Positions 1 through 11,800 of a stretch of DNA of 64,000 nucleotides are shown piece after piece. Position 1 is the stretch's first letter; each line of letters starts with the position of its first letter. The translations under genes and the position numbers were made by a program. Source of the DNA: Heterostelium album PN500 (lineage: Eukaryota; Evosea; Eumycetozoa; Acytosteliales; Acytosteliaceae); assembly GCF_000004825.1 (NCBI RefSeq), contig NW_008805064.1:744001-808000 (forward strand), read 5' to 3'. The notes under the pieces were generated by a model. It was not told the DNA's origin. It saw nothing but the letters and a program-made list of their open reading frames with translations, and made no database searches.

Positions 1-3000
1 TAAACTGCTCAGAGATCGTTCGGAGTTGGAAGTTGTCAAGCATGTAGTCGATCGATGGATCCTTGGCGATGAACGACTCCACCAGTTCTTCGAGGATGGT
101 GATAATGACCGGAGTGGCAAACAGTTCGATATCTCTCATGATATCTACCACTATCGATGTAGTGGCGGTCTGGTCAGCGTGTGGATCTGCTGGACCATTC
201 ATATTGTTATTATTACTCTTTCCAACACTGGAAGGACGACGATTGCCATATTTCACTGACAACTTGTGGTTGGGTGAACGCTTGGGAATCGGTGGAAGAG
301 CACCACGCGACTGAATATACTTTACAAACGATGAGGACTCTTCGCCTGACACAGAGTGTATTGAACCGTGAGGATTGTCAGGGTCTATTGTTGGTCGACC
401 GATAAACGACGATGAGGTACGAAGCCTCTTGCTGTTTGTCACCTCAACAAAAGAACTTGCTCGAGAAGTTGAACCGAATGCATCCATACGAGCTTGTGAA
501 AGGTTGAAGAAATAGTTCCTCAAATGATGTCTCAGAGCAGAGATCTGTGGATTGATATGATTGTTTTTGTCCTGTTGACCATAGTCCATATTATTATGAT
601 TGACATTGGTGTTATTGTTGTTGGTATTGATGTTGTGGTTATTGTTTGAAGTGGAAGGTTCCTCTTGAATATCATCCAGCTTGTTTGCATTTGTATCTAA
701 TTTGGATTGAAGGATATTCTTTAGGTTGTTGGTACTGCAAGATACTCGCATTGGCGAAGCTGCCGATGCTCGCAGTGGGTTGGAGCTGTTGGTGGAGGGG
801 TGTAAGCCACCAGGGGTGGTTGGGAAAGGTGGGAATACAGAGTTGGAAGTATGATAGAGAGAATCATCATGACTGGAAGCAAAGACATCTTCGACTTGAT
901 CGTCATCGTCGTCGCTATCCTTGATGGATGACTCAGGTGTTCTAAAGTCAGAGTCGTCCTGCGAGTCGTTGTCGAGAATAGAGGGACCGGCATCTGTATC
1001 CAAGTCTTTACTGACATCCAAATTGGAACGACTAGATTTCATATGTTGTCCAATGCTTGTTGTGCTACTGGAAAAGTATGAATCGTACTGTGGCGAATTG
1101 GTTGTCCACTTTAAGATGTGGTGAGCGGCACTGCTTCCAGTTGGATAGAGAAACGACGACTGTTGTTGCTGCTGCTTCGGTGTCGATTGCATCGATCCAA
1201 TCTTGGGAGTCGGCAACTGTTGTTGTTGTGGTGAAAATGTAAATGGCGAAAGCGAAGTGACGGTGGTTTGCGACTGTGACTTTCTCGGAGTGTTGGCAGT
1301 GTATTGCAGACCACTAAAGATCGAAGGAATGACAAAGTCATTGTCATCCAGCTCATCGTCGTCGTCTAGCCAAAGGAAAGAAAGCAGTCGACTCTCAGCA
1401 TCATGTTTCAAAAGGAACTCACGTTGTCTCTCTGAATCCAACTGCCAATTCGGTTCTTTGTTGTAGATACTCAGATTGGCACTGATTTTCAACTCACCAA
1501 CCTCTGCCCATTTCTTCTTTTTGTTTTGATTACTATTGATATTCTGATTGATTTTCAAATTAAGATTCTGTTGCTGTTGTTTGCTATTACTATTTACACA
1601 TGGAACCAAACTCTTGAATGAAAACTCTGGTATTTCAATGGCAAACTTCTCGTGTGACAATTGGTCAATCAGAGAGTTGCTGTGCATCAAGATACCGGAT
1701 GGCAGTCTAATCTCTGAGATATTCTCTGAAGAGTAAAGATACAGTGAGATTGTGTTGACTGTGAATTTCAAGATTGAGTAGACAGGTTCGATTGTTGTTG
1801 CCAACTTGGTGGAGAGTGCATTGTCCTTGTTGAGAAGATGGAAGAAGAAGTTCTCCGACCAGATACCCATCGATGTGATCTGACTGACCAAGACATGTCC
1901 ACTTATCGTTCCAATATGGATATCTACAAAGTCTGCATAGTTGGCCTGTAGAGGTTGAGGACCATACAGGAAGTGAAGCTTGAATGTAAAGTCATTGATC
2001 TGGATGTATCGCGCCAGAGTATCGCGTGCTGCTGCTTCCTCAACAGCAAGTTCCTCTTCGGTAACCGGAATATTAAGTACGAGAGGACTGAAATCCGCAT
2101 AGAGATCCAAATAGGTTGGTAGATATCGAATCTCCAACAGGAATTCATGCAATCCAACTGTTGCCTGCTGTTGAGAACTATACAATCCAAGTGGAAAGAA
2201 TACAGTTGCATCTTCCAGCGACAAACTAACATAGATTTCCAAGCCATTCGACATATCTTTTTCATCGTTGACTTGAGAAGCAGCCGTATCTTCTTGTTGC
2301 TGCTGCTGCTGTTGTTCTTTCTGTTTGGCAATATTATCTTTGTATTTCTCGAGATTGATAATATGCGATGTGTATCCAAAGAAATTGTTCTTTAAGAACA
2401 AAAAGTAACGAACGTAGAAACCAAACAGTTTGACGGATGGATTCTTTCCGTGGATGTTGAGAACCACCGAATCCAAATAGGAAGGATCGACCTTTTGGTA
2501 GTAAAGATATTTACCGGCCAGTGTGAACTCGTCCGACGTGATAAACTGTGACGATCCTTCGAGATAGTTGGGATCAATCGAGCCAATGCTGGTATCGAGT
2601 GATTCCGAGTAGGGATCGACTTCGATGTCTTCGAGATGCTGACGAATCGTGTTGTAGAGCGGGAGTATCAGTTTCAGCGCCAGTTTGGTCACGGCAACAT
2701 TAAAGGTGATCTCAGTCTTTGGCGATTGGAAAGCAATATATGGCAACAGCAAATTGGCTTTCAGCTGCGGACCTGTAAATACAAAGTGTGCGTTCTCATC
2801 GAGATTGTTTGGTTGATTGATAATGTTTTGTTCATTGACATTGCAAAACAGCTTGAAATTCGAGAGGATGAAATCAAAGTTGAATTTTCGCGGCACAAAC
2901 ATTGTGATGTCTACGGGTTCGCCAGCCGACCAATCGCTACCGAGATCTTTCAGTAGCGCTATGTGGTCGGACAGCAAGAAGATCTGTGGCGAATCGATGT

Positions 3001-4939
3001 TGAAGCTACAACGCCACTCGGTGAGGTGATTCCACACCAGAGGATAATCGACATTACAAAACATCTTGAAACAATTCGCATAGAGTAGCTGTGTGTTTGT
3101 GACAGACGTCGAGATGTTACAACGATTGAGAATCGCATTCATTATCATTGTAGAGCCGGTAGACTTTACCGTGGTGAGTGGCGATATGATATTCAACGTG
3201 GAGTTGTCCTCCATCTTGATATCGACCCACGCCGGCTTACGAGCTTGCAGCTCCTCGAGTGTCAGATTCGCATCTTTCGACGGCTCACGGAATGGAATAC
3301 GGAACGTTGAATTCTTGGCAAAGTTTATCAGTACGTTGAACGATGCATACGGTCGTTGCTCGCCAGCAACTGGCCTGTAGACGGGCGGTGTCTCGTAGTC
3401 GACGGGGAAGAAGAATCGATGAAGCAGCGCACGGTTTCTGTCTGCCCACGGTCCGTAGACAATGAGAGTCGACGATTGAAAGTTGATATCGACACCCCAC
3501 TGTGGAGCTAGAAACTCTTTGAAGGCACCGGTTGTGTGTTCCGGCGTGTTGGGAACAGGTCCGGGTATATCGCAATAATACTGAATATGCACCTGCGGAG
3601 AAGTCAGAATAGTCTGATGCTTTCCATAATCGAAAGTAATAGTGGATTGGTCGTCACTTCCATCATTGGAAACACCTTTTCTTCTCGGTAAGTTACTCGT
3701 CTCCAAATCCTCATCGGCACTAATAAAAGTGAATCTAAAATCCTTGAAAACAGATTTAAAACTTTCAAACGCATATGAAACAAAACTAATGTAAAACAAA
3801 ACAACGATAGTGTGAATTATTAATAACGAAACACACTTCACAAAGATGAACTGAACTGAACTAAAGTTAACAAACATACTCTTCTTTTTGTTGACGTTCA
3901 ACATATAGCTCTTCTTCACCATTATAATCTTTGTTGGGAATCAACGACATCTTTGTATTGGTGATATCCATCGTTGTGATTTGTCGGTAGTAATCCAACT
4001 CTGGTATTCTTGCCTTTTAAAAGTTTGTTAAAATTAAGATTAGATTAGAGTTATGAATTTGGAGAAGAAGAAGAAGAAGATCTATAGATAGATAGATTAA
4101 GATAGTTACTGAATCAGTTGTATATATTCCCGATGCTTTGTCAAATAGCATCACTAAGATGGTCGGTAACTCTGGGTTGCTAACCATGAGACAGCCTTTG
4201 CGAATCGAGAGTGAAGAAGCAGAGAACAAACGATAGAATCTAGGTATTACATAATCTTTTACTGCTGGTAGACGCATCAGTTCATCAACAATATCTTTGT
4301 TTGTATTACTATTGTTACTTGTATTCGATGAATTCAATCCACCATTTCCACTACCATTGTTACTGTTAACTGCAACACCAACTCCATTGACATTCACATT
4401 GACACCGCCAACATTTACATTTACATTGTTGTTATTTCCATTTCTACGATTGATAACACTCTCTATATGATCATATCGATAACTATTATTATATATTAAA
4501 TACTCTAAACCTTCTAAATTTATTGATAATCTACATGGATATCCCTCTTTGTTTTGTTTTTGATTGATAATTAAGAATTAGTTTGTCTGTCTGTTTGTTT
4601 GTTTGTTAACTAACTTAGATTGTTTAAACACATACCATTTATATAAATTGATTGTCTTGTTTGTTTACGCCAATAACGGAATGTTATAACACCCTCGACA
4701 ACGCGAAGAGTTGTATTCTTTGTGGCGAATTTCAAACCTTTGAAAATTACCTTGCCAGATAGCAATGAGATGTGAATAGAATTGATTCTAATGAAGGTTC
4801 CACGTGGTAAGAGGAATGCAGATATACATTTCGAAATGATGAATCCTAGTGTCAACGACGAGAAGAACAACAGATACAATATAAACACTCCGAATATCGC
4901 AGAGAATAAACTGAAATAGAAATATTCGAGTGCCAACAT
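1..4939 (-). CDS. BLTP1/Csf1/KIAA1109-family bridge-like lipid transfer protein (5' part, cut by window edge)
   Basis: Four exons by splice signals and phase: 4939-4636, 4546-4110, 4013-3880 and 3785 to beyond base 1, which gives about the first 1,550 residues. The start ATG is followed by a hydrophobic N-terminal helix (about residues 8-35), then a stretch typical of KIAA1109/Tweek/Csf1: a serine-leucine-leucine-serine-glycine-lysine motif (ISLLSGKVIFKGLKF) and VITFRYWR. Exon 4 carries YGPWADRNRALLHRFFFP, which closely resembles the family's YGPWADRQR...FFFP signature. Known role of the family: very long repeating beta-groove proteins anchored in the ER that channel phospholipid at membrane contacts and support endocytic recycling. 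A Ser/Asn-rich, probably disordered segment lies around residues 1200-1500. The reading frame is still open at base 1, so the C-terminal half lies outside. Family assignment is strong; exact start and exon joins are inferred. Confidence 0.88.
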
Positions 4940-5676
4940 TCTTTATCTTTATCTTTTCAACAAAAAAACAAGAGTTACTCCTACTAGTAGTCCGAACAGT
5001 ACATCTGGATTGTATCTCTTTATCTCTTTATCTCTTTATCTTTTTCTATCTATAAAAAAAGAAAAGATATACTTGTATAACTCTAACTCTAACTTTAAAT
5101 TAATAATTTAATTTAAAAATAAATAAATAAATTATTTTTATGTTATTTTATGCTATTGATATTGTTGTTGTTGTATTTTTAATTAATCTTTTAATGAAAA
5201 ACAACAACTTCACACAACATATTAAATATAAACACTATGTAAAATAGTTTAAAAATTTTTAATATATATTTACAAATATTGAATTTGAATGAAAATTAAT
5301 AGATATGTGTGTGTTTATCTAAAATCATTTATATTAGTGTCGATTAAAAGAAATTATTGCTTGCAATCGCGATTGTTTATTTTTTTTGGTTTCTGTTTTT
5401 TTTTTTTTGGGCAAAAAACTATATCTATTGACTTTCTGTAAGAATCATGATAGATTACATTCTTTTTTCAATAAATGACAATGATTGAATTATAAATGTA
5501 TTAAATCTGTTATTTTCAATCAATCTAAAATCTTTATAAGATTACCAAAGTAAAGATTTTAAGTGGATCAGTTCAAGTCTAAATTTATTATATGAAATTC
5601 AATTGATTTGTAAATAAAATATTGTTAAACAATCATTTATTTACAATAGATATAAACTATTAAAATTGTTTTGCTA
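4940..5676. other. AT-rich spacer, no gene seen
   Basis: Upstream region of the lipid-transfer gene and downstream region of the small Gly-rich gene. It holds TCTTTA repeats near 5025-5045, T-runs near 5378-5410 and no convincing coding frame. Confidence 0.6.
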
Positions 5677-5997
5677 TTAGAAACCTAAACCACCAAAACC
5701 ATCACAACCTCCACAACCGCCACAACCTCCACCAAAGATATTAACATCACCAAAAATAACATTGGTAGTTCTTCTTCTTCTACCCCAACCAAAGTATTGC
5801 TCCTGAGAGTCAGAATCAATCGACGATTTACCAATGGATCCTGCAATGTCAGAGGAAGAGTTGTTTTCCAAACCAGAGAATGAATTACCCAACAATGAAA
5901 TTGATTCTATAATTTAAAATAATACTAATATTAGTTTTTTTTTTTTTTTTAATTAATTAAGTATATATTTGAATATATACATACTGATAAGAGTCAT
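5677..5997 (-). CDS. Small glycine-rich HssA/2C/7E-like protein
   Basis: Two exons: 5997-5985 (MTLI plus one base) and 5906-5677, joined across a 78-bp intron with a GTATGT donor and TAG acceptor. The product is about 80 residues, beginning MTLIKSISLLGNSFSG and ending in a Gly/Cys cluster (GGGCGGCGGCDGFGGLGF). The MTLI-S-I-S start split by an intron right after MTLI, the Ser-rich middle and the Gly/Cys tail match the dictyostelid hssA/B/2C/7E family, a high-copy group of small proteins expressed during development whose function is not established. The Gly/Cys tail is shorter than in many family members and an Arg run (GRRRRTT) precedes it. A TATAAATA box lies on the minus strand at 6074-6067, about 70 bp before the ATG. 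Confidence 0.8.
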
Positions 5998-6465
5998 TTT
6001 AATTATTTGTAATTAAATATTTGAATATTTGATTTGAGTGATTTGAAACTACTTTGTTATCATAAGTATTTATACTAAAGCAAACTTCCTAGAATATATA
6101 AATAAACAAATGACATTCATTTAGATATTTGATAGTTTCTACTTTAAGTTCAAATACATCAATTCATCAACTCTTTTACAATCACATTAAATTAATTCAA
6201 TAAAATACAACAAAAAAAGAGATTTTATTATTTTTATATGGAAAATAATAATAAACACGGAATTATTATAGTTGGAACTTTCACCTAATTTTGTTTGAGT
6301 GAGCATTTAAATTAACTGAAGCATTGTTTCTGGTATTCATTTGATTGATAGATTGATTGGCATACAAATTCCAACTAATATTGATTATTCATTGTTGTTT
6401 TTAAAAACAATAAATAAATGTATGTATGTCAAATTTTAATTACTATTATTATTATTATTATTATT
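5998..6465. promoter_or_regulatory. Spacer with promoter of the hssA-like gene
   Basis: The minus strand reads TATAAATA at 6074-6067, suitably placed for the gene starting at 5997. The rest is AT-rich, with an ATT microsatellite near 6443-6466 just past the stop of the RING gene. Confidence 0.4.
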
Positions 6466-7328
6466 TTATGTATTATAACATTTTACAAATGAATCGACTT
6501 GAGTTCTACAGTGAGGACAAATTGGATTTAATGTACTCTTAATGACGATGGCGCATCTCGCACACAATCTATGACCACAACTCGACCAGCAAACTTGTTT
6601 CTCGTGTTCTTGGCAAATACCGCAATATCTTTCCTTATCCAAATCCGATTCCAAATCTCTGACTCTCTTTATGTTGTTTGCTTCCAATCTATGAAGTCGA
6701 TCTTCAAAATTCATCATTTGATCATTAACCTAAAAAATAACAAAACAAAACAAAACAAGAATTAGGATATGTTATGTTTGTTTTCTATTTGTTTTTCTTT
6801 TTCTATTATTCTTCTTCTTACCCAATTATTTAAATTATCTAAATCTTTCTTTAATAGTTTGTTCTCGGTCATTATTAATTTGTTTTGTTCATCGAGAGGC
6901 AGAGGTGTTCCGGTGTCGTCGGTCAGTCTGAGTGGGTTGGTAGTTGCACTGCTTGGCTTTGGCGGTTGCAGTGGCAGTCTGGTGGTGACGCTGCTCGACG
7001 AGCTGGATGCACCAATGCTCTGATGTTGCTGCTGCGGTGTCAGATAGGATGTAGTAGTGGTGGTGGTTGTCATGGTTGTGATGATGGTGTCACCCGATTC
7101 TTCGTCGTCTTCAATATCGATATCGGGATCGTCGTCGTCGCCATCCGGTTTCTTGAACCAATAGTAGGCGGCAGCTGCACCGGCCACCACCGTAGCAGCC
7201 ATCGCTGTCACAATAGCAGTGGTTTTCAGACTATCGGGTTTCACCTCGATATCCAACACCTTTTCTATCTTTATAGGTGCACCGCCAGTTAGGAATTTAA
7301 ATGAATATTCAGGGTCTAATGGATCCAT
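6466..7328 (-). CDS. Membrane-anchored C-terminal RING-finger protein (probable E3 ubiquitin ligase)
   Basis: Two exons, 7328-6822 and 6729-6466, phase 0, encoding about 256 residues. A hydrophobic Ala/Val-rich helix at residues 37-60 is followed by an Asp/Glu-rich acidic stretch, a Thr/Ser/Pro-rich linker, and a predicted coiled coil around residues 135-200. The C-terminus is a C3HC4 RING: YCGIC, then CWSSCGHRLCARC, then CPHC. RING domains of this class recruit E2 enzymes. A single N-proximal membrane segment with a C-terminal RING resembles the layout of mitochondrial or ER membrane ligases, but no further family resemblance is evident. Membrane location and substrate are unknown. Confidence 0.82.
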
Positions 7329-8874
7329 TATTTATTAACTTTTTATTATTTTAATAAAAATAATAATAATAATAATTAATTATATATATATATACAAAAA
7401 TGCTATTATTTTAAGGATTGATAACCTTTAAGTGAATTTATAATATGAATATATATAAATATAAATATAAAATAAAAAACAATAATAATGTGAAGAGGGT
7501 TTAATTTAATATGCGCTTTTAAGTTTATTAGTTGTTGTTATTGTTTGTTGTTGTTGCTTTTTGTTGGTTATTAGAATTAGAAATAATAAATTTATATACA
7601 GATAAAAAAGATAAAAAAATAAAAATCAATGAAATTATACAATAATAATTAACCAATCATATATAAATGTATATATTCAAAGTAAACAAAACGCTTTCTA
7701 ATTCTAATTATAAAAAGAAAAGGAAAAATAAAGTAAAGATCCTTACGAAAGTAACTAAAACTACTTTTAGTTAGCGTATTTTAAGTTATTAAAAGTAAAG
7801 TTGTAGTAATATTTATATCGTATGTACCTTACTTCTACCTTGTTTTTCCCCCTTCAACACAAAATAAAAAATATAAATAAACAAGTAAATTGAAAAAGAA
7901 TAATATTAAAAATATATATATACAAGTATTTAAAAATGGAACTTTAAAGTTGATATGAAATGAAAATATTGATGATTTAATATATAATTATAAAGTTATT
8001 AATTGTAGAACATCTATATATATATGAATGATAATGAAAAGAAATCTCTAAGATTTAATTATAAATAAAAAGTAAAAAAAATAAAATAAACAACAGTTTG
8101 TTTGCTTGTTGTTTGTTTGATTGATTATTTAATGATGATTTTAACTAAGTTCGCTTTTTAAATCTAAAGATATATATAATAATAATAATGTTCGTTATCG
8201 TTATTATTATAATAATTTGCTAAAGAGTGTATTGTGTGTGTTTATTAATAATTATGCTTTGACAGATTTCTAATCAATTAATTAAGGAAATTAATGAATA
8301 AAATAAAAATAAAAATAACAAAACAATAAAAAAAAAGTAAAAAACAAAGTTATTTGTTGATGTCTGTTATAATTATTTAGTTTCTAATGATTTGCATGCA
8401 TAAAACTGATAGAAAGTAATTGTGTGTTTGGAAAAAAAATACCTAATTAATGTGTGGGAGTTTTGTTATTGTTTGCACCACCCACAAAGATTATTAACAA
8501 ATTAATTTTTTTTTTTTTTTTTGATGCGAAATCTTCTTTAGCACATCCCAAAATAAATTAGAATGGGAAATTTTGTTCACTAAAAAACCATTATGTTTTT
8601 AAAAAAAATAAGTTATTTTTAACTGTTTTTTTTTGTTTAATTGAATAGCATAAATGAATGGTCACAATTAATTATTTTTTATTAAGTTTGAGGTTAAATA
8701 ATTTAGTATAAGTATAATATTATTACAATGACATAACATCTGATTTTATCTTTGGGAATAATGCTGTTTTTTTTTTTTTGAAATGAATGAAAAAGTTCCA
8801 AAAGAGAATTTAGATAGTTAGTAAACATTTCTTTTTTTTTTTTTTTTGAATATTCTTGTCTTAATGATTTAATT
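7329..8874. other. 1.5-kb AT-rich spacer
   Basis: No gene with believable coding content. A small hairpin is present at 7753-7772 (AACTAAAA, 4-nt loop, TTTTAGTT). A short minus-strand frame at 8703-8897 overlaps the end of the DOCK gene and is homopolymer-derived. Confidence 0.6.
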
Positions 8875-11800
8875 TTACTTACATTCAAGTTTTTCATGTA
8901 ATCCTCTCATCTCTTCTGGACAACGGATGGAATGAATTTGCATTCCTCTGTCGAGTATGTCTATCTGCTTTTTGAGTGCCAACGCCAGTTTGTTGGAGAT
9001 TTCCTTGTTGACGTCGGGGCCGGCGGTCGGACCGAGGAACGCTTCCTTGTAGAGGTTGATACCACCGTTGACTGCGGCGTCGATCATACCGTTCAGCGCC
9101 ATTGCCAGTGGGTTCAAGTTGAGTTGTTGGTTCAACTCGTACTTGCTGATCATCTCTTCGAGATCGGTCGTCTTTTGAGTGACAGAGTTCAGTGCGTTCT
9201 CGACGGGCGACACCTCGACTTCCTTCTTCTTGATGACTTCGGCACGACGATGAATCGTTGGGAACGTCGAGTCGGTAATGAGGAAATGGTTACGAATCCA
9301 CAAGTCAGCGAATTCGTTTCCTGACTTTACTGTTGTCTTTTTGAAGGGTTTCGAGTAGACGAATACATTGACGTTGTTGCGCTTGAGGTAGCTTCGTGAG
9401 TTGGCCGGTGTTCCTTCGATTACCGGTCGTGTTCGGTTCTCTATTTCCTCGCGACTCGAAGGGTTGACAATTGTGATGAGAAGATACTGTGCGTCGGCAT
9501 TGAGAATCTCCTGAGTCGGCTCCGATGTCGATTTGAGCAGTTCTGCATTGGGGAATTTGGCGAGGATTCTGCTGGTAAAGTCAGAGAGACGCTCCAGCTC
9601 GAATCCTTTGTAGAGAAACTCCTTACCCTGAATGGTCTGTGGGAATTTGCGACCGTAGTAACCAACACGGAAGTACTCAGAGTAGAAACGTTCGGTACTG
9701 AGGATTCTCTCGTAAAAGTCGGCTTCTTGTGATAGCACTTCGGAGAGCGCGCGGAAGTTGTACTCCTCTTCGTATTGCTCCTTGAGATCCTGTATCAGTT
9801 TGACACAGATCTCCCATGCCTGTCCTTTATCGAGATACTGAACGGCGAGTTTGAGAAGACGAATCTTTCTGTTGGTGGCAGTCTCCTGTGGGAATGTGTG
9901 AGGAGTCGGATGATCGGGTGTTGAGAATGTAAAGGGTGGAACGGTGGTCGTTCCCCATTGGTAGAGATCGGAATGCAACATAAAAGCATGTCCAGCCTCT
10001 GTGAAGTAGCTGCTGTTGATGTGTTGGTTGAGTAGCTCGTGGAGATACTTGATGTAGGTATCCTTACGATCCTTAAAGTACTCCATCATCTTCAAAGTAG
10101 CAATGGTACGCTCCTCTTCAAACGAACGATCGTTTGGTAACGTTCTGAAATCAAAGAGTAAACCTAACAAATGATTGATATTATCGATGAAGCCTTTGGC
10201 TTCAGTTCTAAACTTTTCGTCCATAACCTCGGTTTCGGCAAAGAATGAAGATAATCTGACAGTGAGGAAGTTTCTAAACAGCTGTTCATCTGCTTCGCCA
10301 ACTCTAATGATAATTCTATCCAAAATCTCAATTGTCTTGGTTTCAACTCTTCTAAAAGGTTTCTTATCACTTGTAAAATCTAATTTCATAACTGAGAAGA
10401 ATAGATCTTGAATTAATTCATCAACTTGATGATCTTGATGCTTTAATTGTTAAAAGATATATTAGTATTCTATTCTTTGTTTTTTTTTTTTTGTTTTTGA
10501 GTTATTATTTTTAACATACCAATAATGATGCAAGTAACAATGGCACAATATGTTGAACAAAATGATTTTGATTGGTTGACATGTATGACCAATTGTCTCT
10601 AATGCTAACGATTGATTTAGTTCTGATTTCTTTGATGGACGGACTTATGTAATGGTGTCTGTTGATACGATTCTTGCTGGATCGGAGGAATGGAGAGAGA
10701 ATAAGACTGAACTGGAGAGTTAGGAATGTGTTCCACATGTCTAGATCGGACATTTGCTGTTGTAGTGGTGAACATCTGTAGATAAAGGTTGTGAGGATGG
10801 CAACCATCTTCATTGTAATGCGATGGTGGATCAGCTGCATGGTTGGCCAGCGACTTGTGAATACTTGTCTGGTCATCCATCCCTCTAGGATTTTGAGAAC
10901 ACGTCTCACATTGGTACGTGTTGTTTCAATGTGACTGTTGTCAATGATATACTTGTTGGTAATGCCAAAGTCTGCCAGGTAATTGAAGATTGTCAGTACC
11001 GAAGTGATAAAGAAGGTGGTGTCGTAACTCAGCGAAATGTTTGAAGGTGTAGAGTTGATCTCTGACATCACAGAATCGGCCAGTTGCATCAACTTTGGAT
11101 AGAGTTTGAGAATGGTACAAAGCGATCGTTGTTTGTTGTCGGTGTCTTTGATATGCTCCAATGACTCCAAAGCCAACGCCAACAACTGACTGGAAAGACG
11201 ATACTCTTCTCCCTTATTCATAAAGTGGTGATCCATTGTGTTGACCAGTGTTGGCAAGAGATATGGGATTGTTTCACCGTCGAGAGGAAGCGGACCAGAG
11301 AGAATCTGGAAGAAGATCGTAAGCTTGTAGGAATTGAGATGCTCTTGTTTCTCACTGATGTGCACGCTCTCAATGAACTGACAGAGAATCTCACAGAGTT
11401 GCTGTTTTCCGAAAAAGTTGGTCAATCCTTTCATCATATTGGCAAAGTTTCTCAGAGCGAGTGTTTGGACTACGATCAACTGTGGTGAGTTGTTGGACAT
11501 CAGCTTGTTGAGAATCGCCAAAAACTCTGAGATGTCCTCACGCCACTGTTGATCAGAATGCTCCGAAGACAGCTTGTTTCCACTCTGTTGCTGCAGGAAT
11601 ACAATTCTAGACTTGACAATCAGCTGGAAGATATAGTCGAGTGCTTTCAAAGTCGAAGAGATCTTGGCTGATTCCTTTGAGGAGAAGTCTTGCATGTGAT
11701 AGGACAAACAGTTCAAGAGATGCTTATGCGCCATTGCACCACTGAATTGATTCTGGATGTACTCGTCCAACACTGTTTTGAAGTGTTTGAAACGATTGGT

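Noticed and set aside
8703-8897. 64-codon Lys-rich minus frame overlapping the end of the DOCK gene
   Set aside because: Built from T/A homopolymers and overlaps a clear stop of the real gene.
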